Below are positions 19,519-29,609 of a stretch of 52,010 bases of DNA, in pieces. Both the position numbers and the translations under genes were made by a program. Origin of the DNA: a virus; the IMG/VR virus record IMGVR_UViG_3300021088_000016, positions 1-52,010 of that record; one strand, given 5' to 3'. Position 1 is the first letter of the stretch, and each line of letters begins with the position of its first letter. A model generated the notes under the pieces. That model had not been told where the DNA came from and did no database searches. It was given only the letters and a program-made list of their open reading frames with translations.

Positions 19519-19671
19519 ATGGATACAAAGATTACAGATGCTGAACTGGAAATCCCTGCTTCGTTGAAGAGGGCGCCTTCAGCTACTGAGATCATCCCGG
19601 ATATTCCGGTGGAGGTCGAACGTCAGTTCGTCACCATCGAGGAAGAAGGGGGCATCGAAGTTACGGAGTAA
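19519..19671 (+). CDS. Small acidic protein, 50 aa
   Basis: AAGGAG (19507-19512) six bases before ATG. MDTKITDAELEIPASLKRAPSATEIIPDIPVEVERQF... is acidic and mostly extended. It ends three bases before the next ATG. Unknown function. Confidence 0.65.
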   Translation: MDTKITDAELEIPASLKRAPSATEIIPDIPVEVERQFVTIEEEGGIEVTE

Positions 19672-19674
19672 CGG

Positions 19675-20334
19675 ATGAACGCGTATGAACAGGATTGCTG
19701 GGATCGGTTCGAGGAGTGGTGTGATCTGATCCCGGGTTACGTCGGTGCGGATAAGAACAAGAAGAAAAGACTGAAGAAGGAATATAAGATGGCCAATTTA
19801 GGATTCGCTCAAAGTTGTCTTGCTAAATGTATTGTGTTAGACGATCGCATCAAGCAGTCGCCCATGCCGTGCACCGCTAAAGCGAATGCACCAAGAAAAG
19901 GAAACGACAACATGTACGTCGAACAGAACATGACTGTGAAGGAGAAGACCACCGAGGACGTCCGTCGGGAGCACTTCCTTGTTCAGCTGGACGCCATCTA
20001 TTGTAAGAAGGATGCGGAGCTTCGTGAGAAGTTCGGCATCTCGGTCAAGAAGGCTCCCAAGACTCCGAAAGAGTTGGTGGAGTGGATCAAGTCCGGCGAG
20101 TATACGTTTACCAAGGGTTACGATCCGGAAGATGAGGATACCTGGGATACCTGGGAGATCCCCTACTATGGCATCCGTTGGACCAAGGTCAAGGAAGACC
20201 GCAAGGGCTACGATGAGGCTTACAAGGCTCTGCATCTGGAACTGAACGAATTCCGGAATGAGTGCTGGGCCGAGGTTGAGCCTGCGAACTTCCTCAAGAT
20301 CCTGGAGAAGTTCAAGAAGTCCAAGCTCCACTAA
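19675..20334 (+). CDS. Unknown 219-aa protein
   Basis: CGGAG seven bases before ATG. The first ~75 residues (basic, with a Cys/Trp-rich start MNAYEQDCWDRFEEWCDLIPGY) are joined by a Lys/Asn-rich linker to a second, charged domain with Trp-rich motifs (DTWDTWEIPYYGIRWTKV). An internal ATG at 19912 with an A/G-rich upstream stretch could make a shorter second product. Last rightward gene, before the main terminator. Confidence 0.7.
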   Translation: MNAYEQDCWDRFEEWCDLIPGYVGADKNKKKRLKKEYKMANLGFAQSCLAKCIVLDDRIKQSPMPCTAKANAPRKGNDNMYVEQNMTVKEKTTEDVRREHFLVQLDAIYCKKDAELREKFGISVKKAPKTPKELVEWIKSGEYTFTKGYDPEDEDTWDTWEIPYYGIRWTKVKEDRKGYDEAYKALHLELNEFRNECWAEVEPANFLKILEKFKKSKLH

Positions 20335-20385
20335 TAACCCTGCCCCCTAATGCCTCCCAGGTGAGGTAGGGAATAGGGCAAACTT

Positions 20386-20436
20386 AAGGCCCCTAGAGGA
20401 TTCCGAGTTGTACTCGGGCCTCTGGGGCCTTTTTTA
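20386..20436 (+). terminator. Strong terminator between converging transcripts
   Basis: AAGGCCCC (20386-20393) pairs with GGGGCCTT (20424-20431), with inner AGAGG/CCTCT and CCGAG/CTCGG stems, followed by TTTTTT. It ends the rightward unit. A weaker stem TGCCC/GGGCA (20341/20376) precedes it. Read leftward the T-run is missing, so termination of the late transcript here is less certain. Confidence 0.88.
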
Positions 20437-20457
20437 TTGTCTAAATGCTTTTTAATC

Positions 20458-21861
20458 TTATCTAGGCGAGTTTAACTGCTTACTCCTAGGCACGTCCTCA
20501 GTTAGTTCTGGTTCGAATATCTTGGCTGCATAAGGATGTTTATGCCTGAACTGTACGTTCCTGGCTTCAACCTCTCCGGCTACATTCTGGTATGCGGTGT
20601 GTCGCGCCTCCAGGAATTCTTGTTTAGTGGGAATTAAACTAGCGTTAGGATTTTCACGATTAGCTCTTATAAGCGCCTCTACCATATACGGGTGCATTCT
20701 TTCTGGAGAAGATCCACCGGTAAAACCTTCTCTATCTTGAATCAAATGTTGTATTTCATGAAGTAGCGTAGAGTGCATGGATTCCGCTGTCATGGGGGAC
20801 AGCGCTATTGTCTGCCCGACTTTATCTGTCAAACCTTTTATTCCTTTTTTTAAATCTGCATCTTCAACAGGTTCAATCTTAACATCTCTTAATCCAGGGT
20901 AAGACTTATATAGTTCAGGATGATGAAAGATATCTTCAAGCTTTACACTCTTGTTCTCTGGAACAGCGAATTGATCATCACTTGCACTCTTGCCTAATAC
21001 TGTGTCTAATTTTCCAGTCTTTAGCTTAGAACCTTCATCAGATATCTCTTGTCTCCATTTACCCTCTGCACCTCGAAACCAAGGTCTCTCTGCAGAAGCG
21101 TGTGCGCCTGGGTTAGTATAGCCAGGTTGCATGGGATTTAACGGTTGAAAGGTGGCGTCGGTAGCATTGATACCAGCACCTCTCAAGCCACGGAATAGGG
21201 CTTCTCGTATAGGAGGGAATTGTTTCCCGGTTTCAGATTCATCTAAGCCATGCTTAGTAGTATGGGCATCTGGATGTCTAGGTCTATCGGTAGGCTCACT
21301 GGCAATACTTGCAGCATCTCTCCAGTGTTGTTTATAGTCTTCTAGACCCTTCTCTCCGAACTCTGCAGTCACTGCAGCAGACTCTCGTGCAGTAGACCAG
21401 TCATGAGCCTTATGATATGCGTCTTGAGAACTCATCCCGTTCTTCACGAGATCGTTCATATAATCATTCTCATAGGCTTCATGGTTCCAGAGGTGTTTCT
21501 CATACTCTGGGTTAGGCGATATACGATGGTCAATGGCCATCCCGTACATCTGCCCCTTGTCATCTGTTAAAGCAGAGGCAACTAGAGGAACGTGGTGATC
21601 TCTGTCTATAGATTCAGATTCTGGTTTAGGAAAAGGAACTACTTGACCCCCTCCACTTTTTAAATTCTCAAACTCTTTCATAAGTTGATCAAATATTAAA
21701 CCGTCTCTATTCGTTCCAGGTTTATTGTCATTAGCAGGCTTAGGTGGAGTAGCCATTGCTGATTTAGACGCACCCGCGGCCTTCTCTGGGTCTTCTACGG
21801 GCCTTCCAATGGCCAACCCTAGGCCAGTCTCATACTGCTTACCGTCTGAGGAACCAATCAT
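20458..21861 (-). CDS. Polyvalent virion protein with HExxH zincin-like domain
   Basis: 467 aa, last gene of the late unit. A first conserved block (DHRISPNPEYEKHLWNHEAYE...DAYHKAHDWSTARESAAV, about 111-164) is a domain common in phage polyvalent proteins. The C-terminal block has STLLHEIQHLIQDREGFTGG (364-383) with H368, E369 and H372, the metal-binding pattern of zinc peptidases in the LPD23-type domain. A Pro/Asn-rich linker joins the blocks. Polyvalent proteins are thought to travel with or into the host with phage DNA. Position after the internal proteins fits an ejected effector. ATGA overlap with its upstream neighbour. Confidence 0.72.
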   Translation of the reverse strand: MIGSSDGKQYETGLGLAIGRPVEDPEKAAGASKSAMATPPKPANDNKPGTNRDGLIFDQLMKEFENLKSGGGQVVPFPKPESESIDRDHHVPLVASALTDDKGQMYGMAIDHRISPNPEYEKHLWNHEAYENDYMNDLVKNGMSSQDAYHKAHDWSTARESAAVTAEFGEKGLEDYKQHWRDAASIASEPTDRPRHPDAHTTKHGLDESETGKQFPPIREALFRGLRGAGINATDATFQPLNPMQPGYTNPGAHASAERPWFRGAEGKWRQEISDEGSKLKTGKLDTVLGKSASDDQFAVPENKSVKLEDIFHHPELYKSYPGLRDVKIEPVEDADLKKGIKGLTDKVGQTIALSPMTAESMHSTLLHEIQHLIQDREGFTGGSSPERMHPYMVEALIRANRENPNASLIPTKQEFLEARHTAYQNVAGEVEARNVQFRHKHPYAAKIFEPELTEDVPRSKQLNSPR

Positions 21862-23924
21862 TGATGTGTTGCAACCATTGCTTTAATCATCTGATCTACT
21901 AAGCTTCCCTCTGGAGCGTTCATACTTCTGAGGATTTGGTACACTGCGACAGTAGGATCTTCGTCGTGATTAGGATCCTTCTGAGCTACATCAGCGGCTC
22001 TCTTTAAGTTGCTAGAGAGTGCTCTAAGGTCAGGTCTATTGACCATTCCACGGTCTGATAGGAAGCTAAATGTGGAAGTATCAGGGTTGTAAGCAGCCCT
22101 CAATTTACCGAATGGAGTGACGTCTCCCTGCTTCCTTAACGCTTGTTGAACAGTACTGACACGCCCTGTATCCTCAGGAGGTACATCTGTAAGCGTAGAG
22201 TGATCGGCTAATAGATATCTGATGTTAGATCCCACCCAGTTACGGTAGTGTTCATATAATTCAGGGTTCTCTTTAGCTCTCTTGGCAACACGGTCTGCCA
22301 TACCTTCGGAAGTGAAAGTGTCATAGACGTACTGCTGACCTAGCCCCTTACCCCCGGTGCCTGTACCAGTCTTGGCGAAGTACTTTAGGACGTCTGCACT
22401 CTGAGGCCCGAAGGCTGAATTGATTAGGGCATCTGCACTCTCATCAGAGATTGCTTGAGGTCCCTTAGTGGCGATGGTGGAGTATAGCTCAACCAGTGAC
22501 TTCCAGTTCTTCCCGTCCTTGTTGTTCTTAACTTGCATCTCCTGAGCTATCTGCCCGAAAGACTTACCGCCTTTAGAAGGAGATGTTGCTGCAGCAGCAG
22601 CATTATTCATCAATTCCCCAGCTTGTTCAGCAGAAGCTTGCTGACCTGCTTGTATCGCTATTTGAGGACCTAAAGGGTCTTTAACCTCAGCTAGCCCAGT
22701 AAGAACAGCATGCGTATGCGCGTACTTATCTTTGTCAAAGTAGGGAGTAGCCGCTTCAATAGATTTAGCCTTGATTAAATTCTTCTGTTGCTCTGCTAAA
22801 GAAAAGTCTCCCTTACCTAAAGCATCCATATAAGGATCGTAGAATAACTTGAGCTCATCAGCTACAGTCTTCTGAATCTCCTCTGTCTTCATATTAGGGA
22901 AGGCATGAGACAGGTCAGCAGCTCGTTCCGCGGATAACGCACCACGCTGCTGTTCCATGAAGGTTCTTAACTGCACGGACTCCTGCGGGGTTACGTCTCG
23001 GGCAAATTCACCCCGACGCATCTTATTCATGATGTCCTGCATACGGTCGTTAGTCTTAGGATCAATGTCTAAGTGTGTAGCAATAGTGTCTAACTTGCTA
23101 GAATAGTAATGAGCCCCAGACTCAGTAACCCCCTTATTCTGAATATCTGTTTCCTTCTCTCTGTTGAGAGTATTAGAAGCCTTCTCGAAGTCAATTAGCT
23201 TAGTAGCCATCTCTAAGGAGTGGTCCTTGGCCTCCATGGAGTTAAGCCAAGACAGAGCCTGGGGGCCGTACTTCTCTGGGTCTTGTTGTACCTTCTGGTA
23301 CCACATATTCCCTTCCTTGTACTTGAACCCGGACTCCAGTATTCTATTCGCTAACTTATCTTGTCCACTTCTACGTGCAGCAGTGAAGGAGTCTACGTCC
23401 TGGATTACAGAACGGATGTACTGATTAGCTGAGTCACGGCCTGTAACCCGCTTGAATGTTTCATCTACATATTCACGATAACCAGGGTACTTACCCCGCA
23501 CCTCTTTAGCCAAGGCGTTTAGACGTGCATCATAGTCTGTCTGGGACAGTTTACCATTAGCCCGTGCACTATCTAGTTTACCTAGGGTATCAGGAAGTCC
23601 CTTAACATCTCTAGGAGCATCTCGCCCTAAGGGATCGGGGGTATCACGTCCTTGTAGAGATTGATCTGCAGAATGCAGACGTTCCATATACTGATCACGA
23701 AGAGGATCTACTGCGGCATAGACGGTATTCTGAATGCCCTTCTCATACGCAGCCGTAATGCCTTGAGCCCCTTCCTTTATCGCTGAGCCCCCTGCATCTA
23801 GAGCCTGCCCAATAGCCTTACCTCGGATCTCTCCTGAAGTATCTGGCTTAGGTTCAGAAGTAGGTCTGGCCCAGAAGTATGGCTGACTCGGTTGCCCTTG
23901 AACTGGAGATGCGAAGTCGACCAT
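21858..23924 (-). CDS. Internal virion protein (T7 gp15-like position)
   Basis: 688 aa, largely helical, no signal peptide or membrane helix. The N-terminal GQALDAGGSAIKEGAQGITAAYEKGIQN and repeated Gln/Ala/Lys-rich helices are typical of T7 gp15-like proteins that line the ejection tube across the periplasm. It lies between the very large internal protein and the polyvalent protein. Its start overlaps the upstream stop as TAATG. Assignment rests on size, composition and gene order. Confidence 0.72.
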   Translation of the reverse strand: MVDFASPVQGQPSQPYFWARPTSEPKPDTSGEIRGKAIGQALDAGGSAIKEGAQGITAAYEKGIQNTVYAAVDPLRDQYMERLHSADQSLQGRDTPDPLGRDAPRDVKGLPDTLGKLDSARANGKLSQTDYDARLNALAKEVRGKYPGYREYVDETFKRVTGRDSANQYIRSVIQDVDSFTAARRSGQDKLANRILESGFKYKEGNMWYQKVQQDPEKYGPQALSWLNSMEAKDHSLEMATKLIDFEKASNTLNREKETDIQNKGVTESGAHYYSSKLDTIATHLDIDPKTNDRMQDIMNKMRRGEFARDVTPQESVQLRTFMEQQRGALSAERAADLSHAFPNMKTEEIQKTVADELKLFYDPYMDALGKGDFSLAEQQKNLIKAKSIEAATPYFDKDKYAHTHAVLTGLAEVKDPLGPQIAIQAGQQASAEQAGELMNNAAAAATSPSKGGKSFGQIAQEMQVKNNKDGKNWKSLVELYSTIATKGPQAISDESADALINSAFGPQSADVLKYFAKTGTGTGGKGLGQQYVYDTFTSEGMADRVAKRAKENPELYEHYRNWVGSNIRYLLADHSTLTDVPPEDTGRVSTVQQALRKQGDVTPFGKLRAAYNPDTSTFSFLSDRGMVNRPDLRALSSNLKRAADVAQKDPNHDEDPTVAVYQILRSMNAPEGSLVDQMIKAMVATHQ

Positions 23925-26900
23925 TACTGAGTATTCCTTTGTTTCATTTCTTGTACCTTATTGTAGATGTTCTGGGTACGTTGTTTATCTGCGTCTGGGA
24001 CACTCCGATCGTAAGTGAAGGACCAGTTAATGCGGTCTACTAATGATTGGTTATCCTTAGCTGCCTGAGCTATAGCCCTAGCTTTCTCAGTCGCAGGGAT
24101 AGCATTGAGAAGCCATGCAGCCCTCTTGCCATACTGTGTAGCTTGGGTAGGATTATTATCGTTCAGGGCCTGGAAGTATCTCTGCATCTCTTTATTGTAC
24201 TGTTTAAACGTCTCTGCTTCCCCAGCTCTACGTTCTCTGATTGTAAGAGTCTTCTGGTAGATATCTGGTACCGATTGGTCAGATAGACCTGTGATACCTG
24301 TGAAGACTGCATTCTCCGGAGAAGTAGGTAATAGGTACGCACCATTACGAGACATCCACTTACCTGTCTCTACCCCCATGTATGTACGCCATGCGTAGTT
24401 GAAGGTGGATATCTCTTTAAACATATCTACGAAGTCATTGGCAGTTAAGGTGTATTGTCCATCGCCTCTGAGCATGGAGACCATTGCATTCCGAAAGCCT
24501 GAGCTATTAGCCCACGTATTCGCGAGTGATGAATAAGCGGCTCCGCCGAAGACCTCCCAGATAGATCTGTCTCCGTTAAGTGCTGAGTCAACGAGGTCGA
24601 GGTCCTTGGCTCCATAAGACTCTCCAAAGTCATAGACGTGCCCTGTAAGTTCATTAACTACAACTGGAAGTAAACCTTCCATTACTGCTGTTGAGGCAAA
24701 GTCGTATCCGGGTACGTATTCTTGTAATCCAGGGACATTGCCTTTATCTACCTGACTGCGAAGTACAGTGCTGAGACCAACAATACCGCCAGCAGTAGGT
24801 ACTCCAAAGATACCCGCATAGCCGAAGAATAGCCTGGCCTTCTCGGGTCCTGTAAGTCTCTTGCCAATTAACAACTCCGCTAATCTGAGGTTATAGGAAG
24901 AGAACATAGCCCCGAAGGTCATTAGTCCTTTCTGAACCGCAGACGTAGAAGCTCTGCTCATGTTATGAGATAAGTCATTAGCCCTTAAGAGGATTGCATC
25001 ATAGTCTTTATCCTTAAGAGGACCCGTAGGGTGTAGGTCTCTGTATTCTTTAAAGGCTGTATACCAAGAGGCTGTCTTCAAGGACTTAACACCAGCACGG
25101 AAAGGAGACATACCAGCGTCTAGGAACTGGTGTGTCTTATTCTGGATGATGTTATTAGCCATTGGATTATCTTTTAAGGCTAATTGATTAAGGTCTACGT
25201 GGTTAAAACCAGAACGTATTAAAGCCTCATTAGCCTCAATCCACTCTCCAGGCTTCCATCCAGATTGTCCAGGAAACCTGAACTTGGATGCCTTCTCATC
25301 TAAAGCTCTGAGGATGTTTGCATCCCTGCTTAAGGAACTCCAGCCATGGAGCATTGCTCCAAAAGCACCGGACCCTGCGTACTTAGGCGCTATTAGCGCA
25401 CCGTTGATGAAGGTAAAGGCGTGGATAAAGAATTGTCTGGGGGAGAAGAAACCCATCTTGCTGTTGAAGATTATACTACGTAAGAACGTAGGCGCATGAG
25501 ATAAAGTAGATATCTTCCAAAGAGGTTCTAGCCGAAGAGCTTTAGGTCCGAACTTCCCGTAGATGGAGTCAGACATCTTCTGCTCCATACTATTCAAGAA
25601 TGTATCGAACTTAGAAGGAATACCGATGAATGCTTTGATCTTCATCATGTCTGCTTCTAATGCAGACTTAACAGCTAATGGAGTTCCTGTTTTAAACTTA
25701 GGGTTGTTGAAGAAGTGGAATGGACTTTGTGCAATCTCTTCTCTGGTCGCTTCTAAGTATTCAGCAGCACCTACCAGCTTAGAGGCATCTTGGAAAGAAG
25801 GAACAGAAGCACCAAACAACCAGTGATTAACAGCAGATGTTTTGTAGTCATCCATAAACAGACTATTAATAATACGCCCTAAGCCCCTATTCATCATAGG
25901 GATCGCGTCTATGTAGTCATCCTTATTTAGATTAAATACGGGATTGTACTTGGTACCCACGTCTCTGGCACCCCAGAAATCGTAGCTATCTCGTTCCCCT
26001 GTATACTGGATTGCGTTAGATCTCGCGGGGTTACCGTGACGAGTTCCATCTATAATACCTCCTAAGTCCTTATAACGATCTTCTAGAGCAGACTTACCTA
26101 AGTCCATTATCATCTTATCTTTAGGACGATACTGAATAGGCTCTCGCATATTCAGACGCGGAGGTACAGTCTCCCCTTTAACATCCTTAGAAGGATCGAA
26201 TGCTTCCCAAAGGTCCTTGAACCCAGATGGAAAGCCTTCTCTCTGAAAGTGAGCTTGAGCCCCGGCTTCATCGTTGTTAAGCTTGAACTCTCGGATCTGA
26301 TCTGCGATCTTAGCTAACTTACGTCCTTCTTCTGCAGTGTGAATACCGAATAGGTTAGTATCCCCTCGATACACAAAGCTCTTGAAGTACTTACTCACCT
26401 TAGCCTGGGAGAGATACCCGTTATACTCACGTTCTAAATGGCCGCCTTCTGTCCTGCCCAGTTGCTTGCCCCAGGACAATGGGCGGTCTTTTGCATTATA
26501 AGCTAAGACATATTCAACTCGATGGCTTTCATCAATACTGCCAAAGCCTTTCAATTGGTTAAGATCAGTATCCCAAATCTGGAGAAGCTTGGCTTTGCCA
26601 GTCTTCATATCTTCTTCAATCTCTCCAATACGCTTGTCAGAGAAGTCGTGGGCCTGCCATACTTTAGTAGCATTACCGTTAGTCTCTTGACTGTCAATAA
26701 CAGCGATAGAAGTATCTCGTCCACGAGGAAACTTATCTGTTACTCGACGAGCATTGATCCAAGGGGATTGCTTGAGTGATCCATCCTCAGCCTTAACCTG
26801 AGCCTGCCATTCCTGTGCGCCCCACCTGGCTTGGTTACGGATGATGGAAGCTTCACGATACCAATAATCTGACTCTAGATTTCCTCTGAATTCAAAGTAA

Positions 26901-29017
26901 GCAGCAACTTCATCGTCTGTAGGAATACGTCCTATGTTCCTTTGGAACTCATCGTCGTACTCTCCAATGCTCTTGAAGAAATACCCAGGCTTCTGGAGTT
27001 CTTCGTTGAACTTCTCTTGCCCAGCCTTCAACATCCTATTAAGATCGTCTGCCTGAGACTTAGACAGCTTCTTCATATTCTCCACACTGTCTTTAGCTAA
27101 CTGGTAGAATGCAGAAGGTCCTTCAGTAGCAATCTGTCTATTAACCCGTTGGTCTGCAGACATAGATGCTTCTGGTGTGGATAACCATGAGGTAAACGCG
27201 CGTATAGGTCCCCAGGGTGCTTGAGATTCTTTAGTCGATCCGTAGAACTGGCGGATAATTGGGTGGGTCTCATTAATAGGTACATCCTTAATAATATGGA
27301 AACCACCCCCTTGCTGTTCGATATACGCTCCCCCCCACTCAGTCTTAGGGAAACGTTTACCAAAAGCAGGAACCCATCTAGCCAAACCCTTAGGAGTCTT
27401 GGTCATAGCCAAGCCCTCGTAGCCTGGTTTATTCAGGGAGACGTTAGCGTATTCCGCCCAGGCTTTTGCTTCTGCTACAGATTGGAATTGAGTGGCATCG
27501 CTTCTACCTAAGACCATTTGCGCATACCAGTTATTAGACGTAAGATCTCTTAGGAAACCTCTTGTATCTAAGATATGATCAGATAGTTCCGGGTATAGTC
27601 TTGTAGTAACTTCTTTCGCTGCACGAACAGCGTCTTCATTCTGAGAGATGTCGGATATACGATCAATACGTCTTTGGTTACGAAGCAGATCCATCTGTCG
27701 GGCATACTTCGTATAAAGCATTTCATTAATACGATTCTTTAACTCTTGAGCATGTAACCCAGAGTCTTGCTGCTGTAGCTTCCTAAAGGCAGAAGCCATA
27801 GGCTCTACAGCACGCTTCGTGGGGTTATTCTTTACAGTGCCGGTCTCTACTTTAAGATCATTAGCTACCCCTTTGACCGCAGCTTCACCTAAGTCACCTT
27901 GAGCAGCTGCTTGCACTTCATCAGAAGGTTTACCAGTAGCTCCACCTTCAGCTTCCCAACGAGCCTCCGCATCAGGTTCAGTATTTACATCAGGGAGATG
28001 TCCTACTTCCTTAGCTGTAGTTGCGAGATCTTTAGCCTGGGTCGTAATCTCTTGCTTCAGGGCTATACGGGCATCTGCAACAACACCAGCAGCTTCTCCT
28101 GCAATTTTACCATACTTCAGTGCTGAACTAGCACCACCAGCCAACATTGCCCCAGTCCAGAAGTTATCCCATGCGGGACCTTCCTCTTGGGAGATGTACT
28201 GAATGAAGTGTGCTTGTAGAGTAGGGTTACCTTCCAGGCTCTTTAAGACAGCGTCTAGCTTAGGTTTGAAACCATCTAAGGTAGGTTCAGCTAGAAGTGC
28301 ATCTGCTTGGGCCTTGAGGTTGTTCCCTAATAATCCCCCAGCAAATGCAGAAACACCGTCTACATTGCCACGGAGTTTATATTCATTGTAAGGCTGGAAT
28401 GCTTCTTTAAGTTGGTCCCATCCCCAGCCAATCCAAGACTGGTTCTCTACTTTATCGTGTACTTCTTCTAGCTTCTGACGAATATACTGATCTTTCCCCA
28501 TAACCTCTTTAGTGAAGTAATGGAGGTTGTCTACATCCTGCGGTATCTCTTTCTTAGCTTGCCCTAAGGATGAGTACTTAATCCAGGCAGAGTTATTATC
28601 TCCGAAGGAAGGTGCTGCGAAAGCATTAGCAAAGGACTTCTCGAAGACTGTAGATGGGTCTGTAGGCTTAGGCTGCTGAAGCATCTCGTTGGGGAGTTCT
28701 TTCCCCTGGCGGATAGTATCCGCTATGCCTTGAACTCTTAAATTCTGGTTATACGCATCTAGCCGAAAGGCTGACTCTTGGCGAAGGTCATTCTCCTTTC
28801 CCTTCTCGATAGTATCTTTAATCTCCCCTTGTGTCTTGCCTATGATTGCGGATACACCCACAGAAGCTCTAGTAGCCCTGCTGTCGGCTGTATTCGGTAG
28901 CACACTGCCTTGCCCATCCGTGGGCATAGTAATAGGTTCCGGGGTACTAGGGTTCCCGTAGAATTGATCAGCCATTTGAATAGGATCAGGCGCCACCAAC
29001 GGATCCTCCTGATGCAT
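23924..29017 (-). CDS. Giant internal virion protein (T7 gp16-like position)
   Basis: 1697 aa, the largest gene. The helical N-terminal part lacks the lytic transglycosylase motifs of T7 gp16. The C-terminal third has hydrophobic segments (LMTFGAMFSSYNL, LFFGYAGIFGVPTAGGIVGLSTVL, TAVMEGLLPVVVNEL) like those by which gp16-type proteins insert in the inner membrane during DNA entry. The start is uncertain: ATG 29017 has no upstream Shine-Dalgarno, but AGGAGG inside the frame could serve a TTG at 28999; ATG 28975 is also possible. Cell-wall digestion in this phage must come from another protein. Confidence 0.8.
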   Translation of the reverse strand: MHQEDPLVAPDPIQMADQFYGNPSTPEPITMPTDGQGSVLPNTADSRATRASVGVSAIIGKTQGEIKDTIEKGKENDLRQESAFRLDAYNQNLRVQGIADTIRQGKELPNEMLQQPKPTDPSTVFEKSFANAFAAPSFGDNNSAWIKYSSLGQAKKEIPQDVDNLHYFTKEVMGKDQYIRQKLEEVHDKVENQSWIGWGWDQLKEAFQPYNEYKLRGNVDGVSAFAGGLLGNNLKAQADALLAEPTLDGFKPKLDAVLKSLEGNPTLQAHFIQYISQEEGPAWDNFWTGAMLAGGASSALKYGKIAGEAAGVVADARIALKQEITTQAKDLATTAKEVGHLPDVNTEPDAEARWEAEGGATGKPSDEVQAAAQGDLGEAAVKGVANDLKVETGTVKNNPTKRAVEPMASAFRKLQQQDSGLHAQELKNRINEMLYTKYARQMDLLRNQRRIDRISDISQNEDAVRAAKEVTTRLYPELSDHILDTRGFLRDLTSNNWYAQMVLGRSDATQFQSVAEAKAWAEYANVSLNKPGYEGLAMTKTPKGLARWVPAFGKRFPKTEWGGAYIEQQGGGFHIIKDVPINETHPIIRQFYGSTKESQAPWGPIRAFTSWLSTPEASMSADQRVNRQIATEGPSAFYQLAKDSVENMKKLSKSQADDLNRMLKAGQEKFNEELQKPGYFFKSIGEYDDEFQRNIGRIPTDDEVAAYFEFRGNLESDYWYREASIIRNQARWGAQEWQAQVKAEDGSLKQSPWINARRVTDKFPRGRDTSIAVIDSQETNGNATKVWQAHDFSDKRIGEIEEDMKTGKAKLLQIWDTDLNQLKGFGSIDESHRVEYVLAYNAKDRPLSWGKQLGRTEGGHLEREYNGYLSQAKVSKYFKSFVYRGDTNLFGIHTAEEGRKLAKIADQIREFKLNNDEAGAQAHFQREGFPSGFKDLWEAFDPSKDVKGETVPPRLNMREPIQYRPKDKMIMDLGKSALEDRYKDLGGIIDGTRHGNPARSNAIQYTGERDSYDFWGARDVGTKYNPVFNLNKDDYIDAIPMMNRGLGRIINSLFMDDYKTSAVNHWLFGASVPSFQDASKLVGAAEYLEATREEIAQSPFHFFNNPKFKTGTPLAVKSALEADMMKIKAFIGIPSKFDTFLNSMEQKMSDSIYGKFGPKALRLEPLWKISTLSHAPTFLRSIIFNSKMGFFSPRQFFIHAFTFINGALIAPKYAGSGAFGAMLHGWSSLSRDANILRALDEKASKFRFPGQSGWKPGEWIEANEALIRSGFNHVDLNQLALKDNPMANNIIQNKTHQFLDAGMSPFRAGVKSLKTASWYTAFKEYRDLHPTGPLKDKDYDAILLRANDLSHNMSRASTSAVQKGLMTFGAMFSSYNLRLAELLIGKRLTGPEKARLFFGYAGIFGVPTAGGIVGLSTVLRSQVDKGNVPGLQEYVPGYDFASTAVMEGLLPVVVNELTGHVYDFGESYGAKDLDLVDSALNGDRSIWEVFGGAAYSSLANTWANSSGFRNAMVSMLRGDGQYTLTANDFVDMFKEISTFNYAWRTYMGVETGKWMSRNGAYLLPTSPENAVFTGITGLSDQSVPDIYQKTLTIRERRAGEAETFKQYNKEMQRYFQALNDNNPTQATQYGKRAAWLLNAIPATEKARAIAQAAKDNQSLVDRINWSFTYDRSVPDADKQRTQNIYNKVQEMKQRNTQ

Positions 29018-29609
29018 TCATTGTGTTGCTAATTGGGTTAGACGCAGAAGGATCATTCTTGTTTCCGAAGAAGTTCCCTAGAATGTTTCCTAAGGGTCCT
29101 GCAGAGTTAGCTAAAGAACCGCCTAGTGATCCAATACCTCCGAAGATTGATGCTTGCCCCTGCAGAGTATTCATCTGTCCTTGTAGACCAGCCATCTGGA
29201 TTTGGTTCTGACTCTGTTGACCTTGTAGCCCAAACAGTGTATTTCCAATCTGTAAGTTCTGGTTAATGCCTTGTAGGTTATAAGCCCCACCAGATGTAGC
29301 GCCTTGCTGTCCTGCGGTAACCCCAGATGAAGATGTTCCTCCTGTCTGACTTACTCCAGCAGCTAGATTTCTAGCAGCTGTCATTTGTGCGTTACGGGTA
29401 TCTTGTGTCGCTTGTCTACGCGAAGATATCTGCATAGCTAGTTGACGCTGAGCATTCTCTTGTATTTGCAGTTGAGTATTCTGCTGAGATAAAGCAGTCT
29501 CTTGACTTGAAAGACCTGCTTCTGAGTATGTAGTATCTAGTGTACCGACACTCCCAAATAACTTCAGACCTAGTCCAGCAACACCAATTGCAGCAGTAAT
29601 AGGATCCAT
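28986..29609 (-). CDS. Internal virion protein (T7 gp14-like position)
   Basis: 207 aa from ATG 29609, which shares a base with the stop of the preceding tail gene (TAATG). An initial helix MDPITAAIGVAGLGLKLFG is followed by Gln/Ala-rich coiled coil (QETALSQQNTQLQIQENAQRQ) and a Gly/Ser/Asn-rich tail. Size, membrane-active N-terminus and position ahead of two larger internal proteins fit the smallest ejection protein, which in T7 spans the outer membrane. Overlaps the next gene by 32 bases. Confidence 0.75.
   Translation of the reverse strand: MDPITAAIGVAGLGLKLFGSVGTLDTTYSEAGLSSQETALSQQNTQLQIQENAQRQLAMQISSRRQATQDTRNAQMTAARNLAAGVSQTGGTSSSGVTAGQQGATSGGAYNLQGINQNLQIGNTLFGLQGQQSQNQIQMAGLQGQMNTLQGQASIFGGIGSLGGSLANSAGPLGNILGNFFGNKNDPSASNPISNTMNASGGSVGGA

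Noticed and set aside
19837-20331. 164-aa leftward frame
   Set aside because: Antisense of the 219-aa rightward gene, crossing toward the terminator without a ribosome site.
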